Source: JAGQRJ01 sp041402045
GTDB taxonomy: Bacteria; Planctomycetota; J058
Length of the DNA stretch: 64,000 nucleotides
Direction: 5' to 3'
Assembly (NCBI GenBank): GCA_041402045.1
Contig: JAWKSZ010000002.1
Coordinates: forward strand, 62,001 to 126,000
This document shows positions 9,205 through 19,700 of the stretch, in pieces; position 1 is the first letter of the stretch, and each line of letters opens with the position of its first letter. The position numbers were made by a program, and so were the translations under genes. Below the pieces are notes generated by a model. The model was not told where the DNA came from. It saw only the letters and a list, made by a program, of their open reading frames with translations, and did not search any database.

Positions 9205-9460
9205 GCGGTCGAGGGGGGTGGAAGGTCGTCTGCGCTCTGGCGCTCGCACGCCCGCGGAAGACCGTGAAGCCGGTTTCTCGGAGAGGCTCCGCCTGCGGCG
9301 GGGCGGTCAGGCACTGCCACGTCCGGGCTGATCCCTCGTTGCGCCCGTGCGCTCGCCAAGAGCTCAGCGCTTGCGGGAGCTTCGCGTAGCCAGACGGAAT
9401 GCACGAGGCGTCGGCAGCGGGGGTCGTAGTGTTCGACCACCCAGGCTCGTGCGATCCCGT

Positions 9461-10962
9461 CTAGGGCCGAGGGAGCTCGTCCTCGTCGGAGGCGAGGGGG
9501 TCGAAGCCGAGCTCGCCGCTGTCTGCCAGGAGGGGAGCGCCGGAGGCGTCGTCGTCGTCGCTGGAGGCGTCGTCGGCGAGCTCTACGCCGTCGTCGCTGG
9601 AGGCATCGTCGGCGAGCTCTACGTCGTCGTCGCTGGGAGCGTCGTCGGCGAGCTCTACGTCGTCGTCGCTGGAGGCGTCGTCGGCGAGCTCTACGTCGTC
9701 GTCGTCGCTGGGAGCGTCGTCGGCGAGCTCTACGTCGTCGTCGTCGCTGGGAGCGTCGTCGGCGAGCTCCACGTCGTCGTCGCTGTCGTTGGCGTCCGCC
9801 GGAGCGGGCTGGAGCCCGGCCTCCTTGAGCTGCGCCTCGAGGGCGCGGACGCGGCTCTGGAGCCGCTCCTCGATCTCGATCTGCTCCATGGAGACGTCGT
9901 CCAGCTCCTGGACCAGGCGGGCCTGCTCGCCCTTGTGGTGCGCGACCTGCTCCAGGGCGGCCTTGAGCTCGGCCTTGATCCCCTCCATGTCGCTCTTGTC
10001 GACGCTGCTCTCGCGCGCCTCGCGGAGCTCGGTCTCGAGCACCGCGCGCCGCTCCTCGACCGCGGCCAGCGCCTTGCGAGCTTCGCTCAGCTCGTCCTGC
10101 AGCGCCGTGAGCCGGTCGTCGACGGTGGCGTCGGGGTCTCCGCCCTTGGACTTGAGCTCCTCGATCTCGTGCTGCAGGCGCTCGACCTCGGTGCGGTGCT
10201 CCGCGCGGTCCTTCTTACCCGCCTCGGTGCGCTCCTTGAGCCGCTCCTCGAGGTCCGCGACCTTACCGGCGGTGGTCGCCCGGCCCTCGAGGCTCACGAC
10301 CTCGACATGTGCCCGCGGCGCAGGCGCTCGGTGGTGGCGCGCGAGCATGTCGCCCTGGGGAGCACGCCGGTCTTGGCGCCCTCCTTGGCTTGCTCGAGCT
10401 GGCTCTCGAGCTCCCGCACGCGCTGTTCGAGGGCGCCGGCCTGGGCGGCGTCGCCGACGGTGGCCCCGGCGGGCAGGTCGAGGAATTTCTCCAGCGCCTG
10501 GCGCATGCGCCGCTCCTCGGCGAGCTCGCGCTTGAGCAGGCGCACGCGCTGACCGTCGGCCTTCCCCGCGCCGTCGTCCTGGATCACCTTGTCCCACCAC
10601 GGCTTCTCGTCGGAGTCGTCCGCCGCGGCGGGCGCCGCCTTGGAGGCGGAGGCCGGAGCCCCGCCCACGAAGCGCACCCGGGTGTTGCCCAGGGCGAACA
10701 CGTCCTCCGAGGTCAGCTCATGGCGCTCGACGCGCTCGGCTCCGGTGCCCTTGAGCACCCAGGTCCCGTTGGACGACCCCTGGTCCTCGATCAGGTAGCG
10801 GCCGCCGACGTGCTTGATCTCCGCGTGGTTGAAGGAGATCCACGGGTCATGGATCGCGAGCTTGGCGGAGTCGCGGTTGCCGATATCGACGACCTCGCCT
10901 TCGCCAGGGAGCTCGAACTCGAGCCCCTTGCGCTTGCCGCTCAGGATCAGCAGTTTCGCCAT
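9461..10962 (-). CDS. FHA-domain protein with coiled coil and acidic repeat tail, one frame change
   Basis: The N-terminus is a forkhead-associated domain (phosphothreonine binding), with IGNRDSAKLAIHD, WISFNHAEI and GSSNGTWVL. A linker and a long Glu/Arg-rich coiled coil follow, then a tail of repeated SDDDDVELADDAP units. The FHA frame runs from 10962 to a stop at 10294, while the coiled coil and tail continue in another frame to 9461. The two overlap around 10294-10345, where one base gained or lost would join them, so I treat them as one gene of about 500 residues. Its role is probably phospho-dependent scaffolding; partners are unknown. Whether the break is real or a sequencing indel cannot be decided here. 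Confidence 0.75.
9545..9790. repeat. In-frame tandem repeat encoding the acidic tail
   Basis: About six or seven copies of a 36-39 base unit read on the minus strand as (S)DDDDVELADDA(P/S). Copies differ by three-base steps, so the reading frame is kept. This is typical of slippage-prone coding repeats. Confidence 0.8.
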
Positions 10963-11112
10963 GCAATCCGCCAGCTCTCAGGGAGTTAGAGCGGAGGAAT
11001 GATAACGGCTCTGAATCGGGGGGGCAACGCGACCCGTCTCAGCGCGGCGGGCCGAGGGGCCGAACCTCCGGCCCGCGCTCCCGTATACTCGCCGCTCCGA
11101 TAGGAGGACCCC

Positions 11113-11877
11113 ATGCTCCGCAGCTTGACCTGCCTCACCGCGATCGCCCTCAGCGTCGCCTCCGCCCAGTCGGGCGAAGAGATCATGCGCAAGGCCGACA
11201 AGGCCAACCGCTCCCGCGACGAGCGCTCGGTGATCGAAATGAAGTTGATCGCCAAGAACGGCCAGGAGCAGGAGCGCTCCCTCGAGGTGCTCGGCTTCAC
11301 CGATCAGGACGGCGACGACGACAAGGGCCTCATGCGCTTCATGAGCCCGCCCAAGGTGCGCGGGACCGCGGTGCTCACCGTGGAGCGCAGCGGCGGCGCC
11401 GACGATCAGTGGGTGTTCCTCCCCGCGCTGAAGAAGACCAAGCGGATCGCCTCGGGGCAGCGCACCAACCGCTTCGCGGGCACGGACTTCACCTTCGAGG
11501 ACCTGCGCAGCGAGAACTTCGAGGAGTATCAGTACAAGCGCCTCGACGACCAGAAGGAGGGGGATCGCGACTGCTGGGTGGTCGAGGCCACCGCCAAGCC
11601 CGACGTCGAGACCGGCTACTCCAAGCGCGTGATCTGGGTCGACAAGGAGCGCCTGACGTCCCCCCGCACCGAGTTCTACAACTCCCGCGGCGAGAAGCAG
11701 AAGACGCTGCGCCAGCTCGACTTCTCCCAGGACCACGGCCTCTGGCGCTCCCGAGGCTCGATCATGGAGGACCACCTCCGCGGCACCAAGACGGTGTGGC
11801 GCACCACCGAGCGCCAGATCAACCCCGGGCTCGACGAGTCGACCTTCACCGTCGCGACCCTCGAGCGCGGAGCGTAG
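11113..11877 (+). CDS. Secreted outer-membrane lipoprotein-sorting (LolA-like) protein
   Basis: 254 residues with a short signal peptide (SLTCLTAIALSVASAQ). The body matches the LolA-like family often paired with RND/MMPL exporters: SVIEMKLIAKNGQEQER, LMRFMSPPKVRGTAVLTVE, WVFLPALKKTKRI, GTDFTFEDL, YSKRVIWVDKERL. Such periplasmic proteins have an unclosed beta-barrel that binds lipid. The translation start is well defined (TAGGAGGACCCCATG), and TATACT at 11084-11089 may be the -10 box. The next gene starts 7 bases after its stop. No MMPL pump is adjacent, so the cargo is unknown. Confidence 0.85.
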   Translation: MLRSLTCLTAIALSVASAQSGEEIMRKADKANRSRDERSVIEMKLIAKNGQEQERSLEVLGFTDQDGDDDKGLMRFMSPPKVRGTAVLTVERSGGADDQWVFLPALKKTKRIASGQRTNRFAGTDFTFEDLRSENFEEYQYKRLDDQKEGDRDCWVVEATAKPDVETGYSKRVIWVDKERLTSPRTEFYNSRGEKQKTLRQLDFSQDHGLWRSRGSIMEDHLRGTKTVWRTTERQINPGLDESTFTVATLERGA

Positions 11878-11884
11878 CAGCCCG

Positions 11885-14398
11885 TTGAGCGCCGCCGCGG
11901 TCTTCGGGGGCCTGCCCCGCCAGAGCGCCGTCCACCGCGCAGCCTCGTGCCTGCTGCTCGCCCTCGCCGCGGGCGCGGCCTCCGCGCAGGACGACGGGGC
12001 CCGCCGCCCGGGGTTCCTGGGGGTGCAAATGGCGCCCTGGACGGTGCCCGACGCCGATCCGCCCCAGTCCCTGGTGGCGGTCACCGGCGTCGTCCCCGGC
12101 TCGGGGGCCGCGGCCGCGGGGATCCTCGCCGGCGACGTGATCGCGGCGGTGGACACGCAGTCCACCGCGGCGCCGCCAGCGGAGGTGCTCCAGCGCTTCT
12201 CCAGCCTGATCCGGGCGCGAGGCGCCGGAGAGACCCTGGCGCTCACGATCCGCCGGCCGACCCTCAGCGTGCACGCGTTCAGCGACGGCGAGGAGGTCCA
12301 GCCGCCGGAGGACGCGACCGGCCCCAACGCCAGCCGGATCCTGCCGGACCTGGCCGAGCTGCTCGAGGCCCACCCCGACGGTCGGCTCGAGGTCCGCGCC
12401 GAGCGCACCCTCCCCGAGAAGGTGTTCGAGGTGACCCTGGGCGAGCGACCCGAGTCCCTGGCGCCGGCCCTCCCCCCCAACGCCGAGCTGCGCCCCGACC
12501 TCGAGGTCCGCGGCGACTCGCCGCGCGGCGCCCTGGTGCGGGCCGCCGCCGAGCGCGTGCCCGGCGCGCTGGCCGACGTGCGCCAGCGCCTCGAGCAGAA
12601 CGAGGCCGTGGACGACGCCTTCCGGCTGAAGACCGTGCGCTACCTGCACCGGGAGCCCGTGCGCCTGGGCGACGCGACCCGGACCCTGGCGCGGACGCTG
12701 GTCGTCGACTGCATGGAGCAGCCGAGCCCCGCGGGGGCGGTCCTGGCCCAGCTCCAGCTCGAGCTGGACGTGGCCCCGGTCACGAGCGCGGTCCCCGCGC
12801 GCCCCGCCCGCGGCGCGGACGCGGCGAGCTACGCGCGCTACGCCGCCGCCTGCGCGCTCCTCGCGCGGCAACGAGTCGAGCGGGCCCTGCGCGAGCTCTC
12901 GGCCACCGAGCGCGAGGCCCTGGCCGACGCCTTGCCGCACCTGGCCGACGCCTTCGCCGAGCACATCTACCTGCACGAGGACGCCGACCTGCGCCGACGC
13001 GCGCGGAACCTGGCCGCGCTCCCGCTGCTGGCCAAGGTCGACCGCGGGGCCATGCTCGACGCGCTGTCTGCCTTCGCGGCCTTCAGCGAGCCCGAGTTCC
13101 TCATGCAGCTGCGCCTGGACCTGCTGGCCCAAGAAGAGCGCGGCGACTACTACCGCTTCAACGTGCCGGCGACGACCGGCCGGGTGCTCGCCGACCTGGT
13201 GCTCCCCGAGCTCGGCAACCAGCGCGTGATCGTGGGCTCCTCGGACCCCAACGTCTACCGGCTCGACGCGGCGATCGTGATCGACCTCGGCGGCGACGAC
13301 CACTACCACCAGCCCGTGGGCGGCGCGCGCCCCGACCGCCCGGTGGCGCTGTGCGTGGACCTCGACGGCCACGACCGCTACCAGGCCACCGTACCCTTCG
13401 CCCAGGGCGCCGGGTTCATGGGGGTCGGGCTCCTGGTCGACGCGGCCGGGGACGACGTCTACACCTCCAACCGCACCTTCGCTCAGGGGGCAGGCCTCGC
13501 GGGCGCGGGCATGTTGATCGACCTGGCGGGAGACGACCGCTACCGCGCGCCGACCTACGCCCAGGGCGCGTGCCTCGCGCAGGGCGCGGGGGTCCTGATC
13601 GACGACGACGGGCGCGATCTGGTGAGCGGCGGGCTCTACGTGCAGGGGTTCGCCGGTCCGGGCGCGTTCGGATTGCTCCTCGCGCGTGGCGGCGACGACC
13701 GCTACGAGGCCACCGGCAGCGAGCCCTGCGGCTACGGCGACGCGGGGACCTTCCGCGGCATGAGCCAGGGCGCCGCGATCGGCTTCCGCAACCTGGCGTC
13801 CGGCGGGATCGCGCTCCTCGTCGACCACTACGGGCGCGACGTCTACGAGGCCGGGAACTTCTCGCAGGGCGGCGGCTACTACTACGGCTGGGGCTCGCTC
13901 GTGGACCTGGGGGAGACCCGCGACCTCTACGAGGGCTCGCGCTACGCCCAGGGCTTCGCCGCCCACTCGGCCCTGGGGTCGCTCTGGGACGACGGCGGCG
14001 ACGACGCCTACCAGTCCTTCGTGGGGGCGAGCCAGGGCGCGGCCTGGGACCTCTCGGTCACCGCGTTCATGGACGACTGGGGCAACGACCGCTACTTGGG
14101 CGGGCCCGCGTTCTCCTACGGCGCCGCAGCGCACAACGGGTTCGCCCTGTTCCTGGACGGCGCCGGGGAGGACACCTACGTCGCCGCCCCAGGCCGGGTG
14201 GGCCCCAACGACTACCACGGCGGCCAGAGCGTGGCCGTGGTCCTCGACCTCGGCGGTGAGCTCGACCGCTACCCCGAGGGCAGCGGCCTCGGCGACGACC
14301 GGGGCCAGGTGCGCGAGGGGCAGAGCGTGGTCGTCGACTTCCCCGCGACCGACCCGCGGGAGGCGCAGCAGCAGCTCGAGACCTTGCTCGGCCCCTGA
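11885..14398 (+). CDS. Secreted PDZ protein with about twelve Asp-Asp-x-Tyr repeats
   Basis: 837 residues from a TTG start; signal peptide ASCLLLALAAGAASAQ. A PDZ domain (GFLGVQMAP, VVPGSGAAAAGILAGDVIAAVD) occupies about residues 40-130, followed by a helical middle. From about residue 462 to 805 there are some twelve repeats of roughly 27-45 residues with the core hhD-x-xGDDxY followed by a QGAG-like turn (AGDDVY, AGDDRY, GGDDRY, GGDDAY, GNDRY, GEDTY). The regular spacing suggests a beta-helix or solenoid, and the acid pairs could bind Ca2+; this is inference. It is probably co-transcribed with the LolA-like gene. No enzymatic motif was recognised. Confidence 0.8.
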   Translation: MSAAAVFGGLPRQSAVHRAASCLLLALAAGAASAQDDGARRPGFLGVQMAPWTVPDADPPQSLVAVTGVVPGSGAAAAGILAGDVIAAVDTQSTAAPPAEVLQRFSSLIRARGAGETLALTIRRPTLSVHAFSDGEEVQPPEDATGPNASRILPDLAELLEAHPDGRLEVRAERTLPEKVFEVTLGERPESLAPALPPNAELRPDLEVRGDSPRGALVRAAAERVPGALADVRQRLEQNEAVDDAFRLKTVRYLHREPVRLGDATRTLARTLVVDCMEQPSPAGAVLAQLQLELDVAPVTSAVPARPARGADAASYARYAAACALLARQRVERALRELSATEREALADALPHLADAFAEHIYLHEDADLRRRARNLAALPLLAKVDRGAMLDALSAFAAFSEPEFLMQLRLDLLAQEERGDYYRFNVPATTGRVLADLVLPELGNQRVIVGSSDPNVYRLDAAIVIDLGGDDHYHQPVGGARPDRPVALCVDLDGHDRYQATVPFAQGAGFMGVGLLVDAAGDDVYTSNRTFAQGAGLAGAGMLIDLAGDDRYRAPTYAQGACLAQGAGVLIDDDGRDLVSGGLYVQGFAGPGAFGLLLARGGDDRYEATGSEPCGYGDAGTFRGMSQGAAIGFRNLASGGIALLVDHYGRDVYEAGNFSQGGGYYYGWGSLVDLGETRDLYEGSRYAQGFAAHSALGSLWDDGGDDAYQSFVGASQGAAWDLSVTAFMDDWGNDRYLGGPAFSYGAAAHNGFALFLDGAGEDTYVAAPGRVGPNDYHGGQSVAVVLDLGGELDRYPEGSGLGDDRGQVREGQSVVVDFPATDPREAQQQLETLLGP

Positions 14399-14412
14399 CC
14401 GCCGGGCCGCGG

Positions 14413-14964
14413 CTACTTCTTGGGGCGAAAGGCCTGGACGACCTCGTCGTGGGTCTCGAGGTAGGGCCCCTCGATCAGCTCGACGCAGTAGGGCACCGCG
14501 GGGAACACCGCGATCAGGCACTCGCGGATCGCCTTGGGCGAGCCGGGGAGGTTGATCACCAGCCCGCCCGGGCGCCCGTCGCTGGGGAAGCGGATCCCGG
14601 CCTCCTGGCGCGAGAGGATCGCGGTCGGGACCTTCTGCAGGCTGACCTGGCGCATGAGCTCGCCGAAGCCAGGCATGGGCTTGTGACACACCGCGAGGGT
14701 CGCCTCGACCGTCACGTCGCGCCGGGCGGGGCCGGTGCCGCCGGTGGTCACGACCAGGCTGCAACCCAGGTCGTCCACCAGCTCGATCAGGGTGCGCTCG
14801 ATCGCGTCCAGCTCGTCGGGGATCACCCGGGCCACGGCCTCGAACGGGGTGCGCAGGAACTCGCGCAGGCAGGCCTCGAGCGCAGGGCCGCCCCGGTCTT
14901 CGTACTCTCCGCGGCTGGCGCGGTCGGAGACCGTCACCACCCCGATCCTCGGCAGGTCCGTCAC
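14413..14964 (-). CDS. mog: Molybdopterin adenylyltransferase (Mog/MoaB family)
   Basis: Adenylates molybdopterin before molybdate insertion. The 183-residue MoCF-type fold shows IGVVTVSDRASRGEYEDRGG at the N-terminus, VVTTGGTGPARRDVT (the conserved TTGGTG..RDVT loop), SLQKVPTAILSRQEAGIR and LVINLPGSPKAI. The C-terminal match favours Mog over MoaB. GTG start at 14964 with AAGGAGGG upstream. It stands alone between secreted proteins, convergent with the PDZ protein; no other cofactor gene is nearby. Confidence 0.93.
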   Translation of the reverse strand: MTDLPRIGVVTVSDRASRGEYEDRGGPALEACLREFLRTPFEAVARVIPDELDAIERTLIELVDDLGCSLVVTTGGTGPARRDVTVEATLAVCHKPMPGFGELMRQVSLQKVPTAILSRQEAGIRFPSDGRPGGLVINLPGSPKAIRECLIAVFPAVPYCVELIEGPYLETHDEVVQAFRPKK

Positions 14965-15098
14965 GTCGGCCCTCCTTCAGGGCGCCGAGGCTAACCGGAC
15001 CCGCGCGGGCGCGCGAGGACGGAGGCCGGGTCGGCGACTTGCGCGCCTCGGCGGCAGGTGCATCACTGATACCAACCTTGACGTGGAGTACGGCTCGA

Positions 15099-15383
15099 AT
15101 GAACAGTGCGCGGTGCAGCGATTGCAACCAGCTCCGAGTGCTCAACCCCATGGGACGCTGCCCGGTGTGCGGCAAGCAGATCTCCCAGCGCCTGTCCGCG
15201 GCGCCCACCGCGGGGACGCACCTGCGCTACGCCACGCGTTACTTGATCCCGCTCGGCGCCGGCGTGGTGCTGCTCCTGGGGGCGATCGCCCTGGGCACGT
15301 TCAGCGTCCGGCTCGGGGTCATCCTTGGCCTGGGCGGGGCAGGGTTCCTGGTCGACGGGATCTTTGCCTACCTCTCGGCCTGA
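15099..15383 (+). CDS. Small zinc-ribbon membrane protein
   Basis: 94 residues: an N-terminal zinc ribbon with two pairs of Cys (CSDC and CPVC), then two hydrophobic helices (LIPLGAGVVLLLGAIALGTF and LGVILGLGGAGFLVDGIFAYL). ATG 15099 starts directly before the ribbon; in-frame codons upstream add a stretch without features. It is a short integral membrane protein of unknown function, of a kind common in many phyla. Confidence 0.65.
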   Translation: MNSARCSDCNQLRVLNPMGRCPVCGKQISQRLSAAPTAGTHLRYATRYLIPLGAGVVLLLGAIALGTFSVRLGVILGLGGAGFLVDGIFAYLSA

Positions 15384-15432
15384 TCCCCGAGCGCGTGGGA
15401 TAGAGTCTGCGGACCCACCTGGAGGAGTCGTC

Positions 15433-16017
15433 ATGCGCACCCTGTTCGCCCTGATCCTGCTCGCCGCCCCCCTGGTCCAGGCCGAGGACGGCCCCGCCGA
15501 GAAGGCGCACCCGCTGGGGCCGCTGGTGAAGACCCTGCAGGCCAGCAAGGGCGCGCCCTTCTCCTGCAAGGTGGCCGAGGACCGCGTGCACGTCGAAGGG
15601 CACGGCGAGGGCGCGAGCCCGCTGTGGCACGACCCGGGGGCCGAGAGCCCCACGACCCTCGAGGTCCAGGTCTCGGTCCAGAGCGAGGACGGGGACCGCG
15701 GCGCCGGGCTCGCGCTCGAGATTCCGGGGGGCAGCGTGATCTTCGTGCTGCTCCCCGGCGGTCGCGTGGGGGTCTACGAGTGCGACGGCCAGGGTGCCCC
15801 CAAGCCCCGCTCCGTCTCCGGCTTCGACGACCTCGACTCCACGCAGCCCCACACCCTCCAGGTCGTGCGCGAGGGGCGCACCCTGCACTTCATGCTCGAC
15901 GGCGAGCGCGCGAGCTCCTGGGGCAACGACCGCCTGGCGCAGGTGGGCAAGGTCGGAGTCGTGGTCCTGGGCGACGCCAAGGCGACCCTCCAGGGCTACG
16001 CCGAATCCGGCGAGTGA
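15433..16017 (+). CDS. Secreted protein of unknown function
   Basis: 194 residues with a signal peptide (TLFALILLAAPLVQA) and clear GGAGGA before ATG 15433; TAGAGT at 15401-15406 may be the -10 box. The mature part is beta-rich (LEVQVSVQSEDG, SVIFVLLPGGRVGVYE, HTLQVVREGRTLHFMLDG). This resembles a concanavalin/LamG-like sandwich such as the 3-keto-disaccharide hydrolase type, but I cannot place it in a family. The stop overlaps the GTG of the methyltransferase gene. Confidence 0.7.
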   Translation: MRTLFALILLAAPLVQAEDGPAEKAHPLGPLVKTLQASKGAPFSCKVAEDRVHVEGHGEGASPLWHDPGAESPTTLEVQVSVQSEDGDRGAGLALEIPGGSVIFVLLPGGRVGVYECDGQGAPKPRSVSGFDDLDSTQPHTLQVVREGRTLHFMLDGERASSWGNDRLAQVGKVGVVVLGDAKATLQGYAESGE

Positions 16018-16754
16018 CGGAGCCGGACAACGTCTGGGCGACCTTCTTCGCCCACCACGCGTCGGTCTACGACCAGAACGTGTTCACCCAGAACACCGCG
16101 GCGGAGGTCGAGTTCCTGCTCGAGGAGCTCGCGCTCGCGCCCGGCGCGCGGATCCTGGACCTGGGCTGCGGCACCGGGCGCCACGCCGTCGCCCTCGCCC
16201 TGCGCGGGTTCGCCGTCACCGGGCTCGACCTCTCGCCGGCCATGCTCCAGGTCGCGCGCGCCCGGGCCGAGGAGGTCGGGGCCGAGGTGACCTGGATCCA
16301 GGGAGACGCCGCGGCCCTCGCCTGCGCGGAGCCCTTCGACGCCGTCCTCGGCCTGTGCGAGGGCGGCCTGGGGCTGCTCGACCGGGACGACGACCCGATC
16401 GAGCAGCCGCTCGCGATCCTGCGGCGGGTGTTCGAGGGCCTGAAGCCCGGCGCGCGCTGCGTGTTCACGGTGCTCAGCGCGACGCGCATGATCCGCGCCT
16501 TCGGTGCGGAGGATCAGGCCGCGGGGCGCTTCGACTTCCAGACCCTGGTCGAGCAGGGGAGCTTCGCGCCCCGCGAGGGCGCGCCGGAGGTGCCGACCCG
16601 CGAGCGCGCGTTCGTGGCCACGGAGCTCCGGCTCCTGTTCCGCCTGGCCGGGTTCACGGTCGAGCACGTGTGGGGCGGCACCGCCGGCAACTGGGGCCGC
16701 CGCCCCCTGGACCCCGACGAGTACGAGCTCATGATCGTGGCCCGCCGCCCCTGA
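16014..16754 (+). CDS. SAM-dependent class I methyltransferase
   Basis: 246 residues. The SAM-binding core is plain: ARILDLGCGTGRHAVALALRG (motif I), VTGLDLSPAMLQVAR (acidic loop), WIQGDAAAL, FDAVLGLCEGGLGLL and a late KPGARCVFTVLSA strand. GTG 16014 overlaps the TGA of the preceding gene, so the two are translationally coupled. The substrate is unknown; small-molecule or lipid methylation is most usual for this architecture. Confidence 0.85.
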   Translation: MTEPDNVWATFFAHHASVYDQNVFTQNTAAEVEFLLEELALAPGARILDLGCGTGRHAVALALRGFAVTGLDLSPAMLQVARARAEEVGAEVTWIQGDAAALACAEPFDAVLGLCEGGLGLLDRDDDPIEQPLAILRRVFEGLKPGARCVFTVLSATRMIRAFGAEDQAAGRFDFQTLVEQGSFAPREGAPEVPTRERAFVATELRLLFRLAGFTVEHVWGGTAGNWGRRPLDPDEYELMIVARRP

Positions 16755-16763
16755 GCGATCGCC

Positions 16764-19700
16764 TCAGTCCTGCGGTGGGGGATCCTCGTCGAGGACGAGC
16801 TCCTCCTCGGCGAGCTCTGCCGAGTCCGCCTGCGGATCGACCGGGCCGTCGCGCTGTGTCGGATCGCTGGCGACCTCCACCGCCTCCACCGCCGCCGGCT
16901 CCCGGCCCAGGAGCCGCGCGGCGCCGCGCTTGAGGTCCTCGAGGATCAGGTAGAGGCAGGGGATCACGATCAGGGTCAGGCCGGTGGCGAACAGGAGCCC
17001 GAACACGATCGACATGGCCATGGGGCTCAGGAAGCGCGCCTGGCCGCTGGCGAAGAAGGCGAGGGGCGCGAGCCCAAAGACCGTGGTGGCCGAGGTGAGC
17101 AGGATCGGGCGCAGGCGGCGCACGCTCCCGGCGACGGCGGCCTCGAAGGTCGAGACCCCCTGGCTGCGGAGCTGGTTCACCAGGTCCACGAGCACCAGGC
17201 TGTCGTTGACCACGATCCCGCTGGTGGCCACCAGGCCCATCATGGACATGAACGACACGTCCTCGCCCAGGAGCACGTGCCCCACCAGGATCCCGTCGAT
17301 CCCGAAGGGGATCGCGATCATCACGAAGAACGGCTGGAGGAAGCTCTTGAACTGGGTCCCCAGGATCAAATAGATCAGGAGCAGCGAGAGGAAGAACCCC
17401 TGCATGAGGCCGGCCATGGACTTCTCGGCCTCGCGGCGCTGGCCCTTGATCCGGAGCGTCACCCCGTAGCGCTGGGCCAGGGGGCGCTCGAAGCGGCGCT
17501 GCAGGCGGTCGGTGACCTCGATCGCGTTGGCCTTGGCCACGTCCACGTCGGCGAGCACGGTGATCGCCCGCTGGCGGTTGCTGCGCAGGATCTTCGAGAG
17601 CCCGCGGCCCTCGACGGCCCGCGCCACCGCGCCGAAGGGCACCCGCTCCCCGGTGGGCGTCGTGAGCCACATGTCCTCGAGCGAGGCGCGCAGCGCGCGC
17701 GACGAGGGGGGGAAGCGCACCACGAGCTCCACGTCCTCGTCGAAGCGGCGCACGGTGGTGGACTCGTTGCCCTGGAACGCGTTGCGCACCTGGAGCCCGA
17801 CGGAGCGGGTGTCGAGGCCCAGCGCGGCCGCGGCCTCCTCGTCGATCCGCACCTCGAGCTCGCTCTTACCCGGGGCCCAGTCGTCGTAGACGTCCTGCAC
17901 GCCGGGCTGCTCCCGGAGCCAGGTCTGCAGCTCACGGCTGGCCTCCAGGAGCCGGTCGTAGTCCTCGCCCTCGAGCCCGACCTCGATCGCCGCGCCGCCG
18001 GGGCCGGCCTGGAGCCCCTTGAACTCGAGCTTGGTGAACTGCTCATGGCCCACCACTTGCTCGCGCAGCGACTCCACGATCTCGGTCGCGGCGCGCTCGC
18101 GCTCGTCGGGCTGGCTGAGGTTGACCACCACCTGCCCCAGGTAGCTCCCGCGGTCGATGCGGTTGAAGTCCACCGCGCTCAGCCCAATGTTCGTGACCAC
18201 CGCCCGGCGCTCGTCGGGGGGCAGCTCGAGCACGGCGGCCTCCAGCAGCTCGGTCTCGCGGGCGGTCTTCTCTAGCGAGGTGGTCGTGGGGAGCTCGAAG
18301 TTCAGGAAGTAGGTGTCGCTCTCGAAGGCGCCGAACAGCACGAACTTGAGCTGGGTCGTGGCCCAGGTCACGAGCAGCAGCGAGCCCGCGAGCACACAGG
18401 CCATGAGCAGGTAGCGGTTGCTGAGCGCCCCGCGCACCCAGCCTTCGTAGCGCGGGAGGAAGCGCGTGAAGCGCGTCTCCGCTTCGGGAGGGGTCGGGAC
18501 CGCGACCTCTGCCACGTGGCAGGGCAGGATCACGAAGCACTCGAGCAGGCTCCCGATCAGGCACAGGGTCACCACGATCGGGACCACGGACATCCACTGC
18601 CCCATCTCGCCTTCGACCAGGAGCATGGGGAGGAACGCAGAGACGGTGGTCAGGATCGTGGAGAGCACCGGCCGCGCGACCTCCGCGGTGCCCTGGATCG
18701 CGGCCGCCGCCGGCGTCAGCCCCTCTTCGATCAGGCGGTAGATGTTCTCGGTGACGATGATCGCGTCGTCCACGAGCATGCCCAGGATCAGGATCAGGGC
18801 GAACAGGCTCATCATGTTGATCGAGTAGCCGCTGAGGGTCATGCCCACGAAGGTGAACAGGAACGCCAGCGGGATCCCCAGCGCGACCAGGAACGCCATG
18901 CGCCAGTTGAGCAGCACGCACAGCGAGATCATGACCAGGAAGAACCCGCTGAAGGCGTTGTTCTGCATGGTCTCGATCCGCGACTGGAGGAACACCGAGG
19001 TGTCGGTGTGCACGTCGGCGGAGATCCCCGCGGGCAGGCGCAGCTCGCGGGCGAGGTCCTTCACCGCCTGGGCGATGTCCAGGATGTTCCCCTCGGGGTC
19101 CTTGAGCGCGGTCAGGTTCAGCGCGGGCTTGCCGTTGAAGCGCCCGTAGGTCTCGGCGCGCTCGAAGCCCGGGCGCACCCGGGCCACGTCCCCCACCCGC
19201 ACGTGGGCGCCGTCGGGCTCGGCCCGGACCACGATCCGCTCGATCGCCTCGGCGGTCTTGGCCTCGCCCTTGGTGCGCAGCACGACCTCGTCCCGGGCGC
19301 GCTCCAGCAGCCCGCCGGGCATGCTCAGGTTCTGCGCGGCCAGGGCGTTGGCCACCTGGGCCAGGGTCAGCTCGAAGCCCTCGAGCGCCGCGGGTTCGAC
19401 CTCGATCAGCCACTGCACGTCGCGCAGCCCGGAGGGGCGCACGTTGCCGACCCCGGGGATGTCCTCCATGCGGCGTTGGATCGGGCGGATCAGGTCCTTG
19501 AGCGCCAGCTCGTCGAGCTCGCCGTAGATCGAGAGCGTGATCACCGGGAACTGCGTCTTGATCTCGGTGGCGGTGGGCTCCTCGGCGTCCTCGGGGAGCC
19601 CGGTGATCGTGTCCAGGGCCCGGTCGAGGTCGGTCAGCGCGCGGTCGACGTTGGTCCCGCGCCGGAGGTAGACGTCGACCAGGCTCACCCCCTCCATGGA

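Noticed and set aside
4493..9249. Several very long open frames opposite or out of frame with squalene-hopene cyclase and the secreted protein (for example 4493-7054 minus and 4666-9204 in its first half)
   Set aside because: GC-rich DNA gives long antisense frames. Their products are Arg/Ala/Pro/Gly-rich with no family pattern, while the chosen frames carry conserved motifs.
11846..15208. 3.3 kb minus-strand frame
   Set aside because: It is antisense to the PDZ-repeat protein and only partly overlaps mog in another frame; the product has no recognisable domain.
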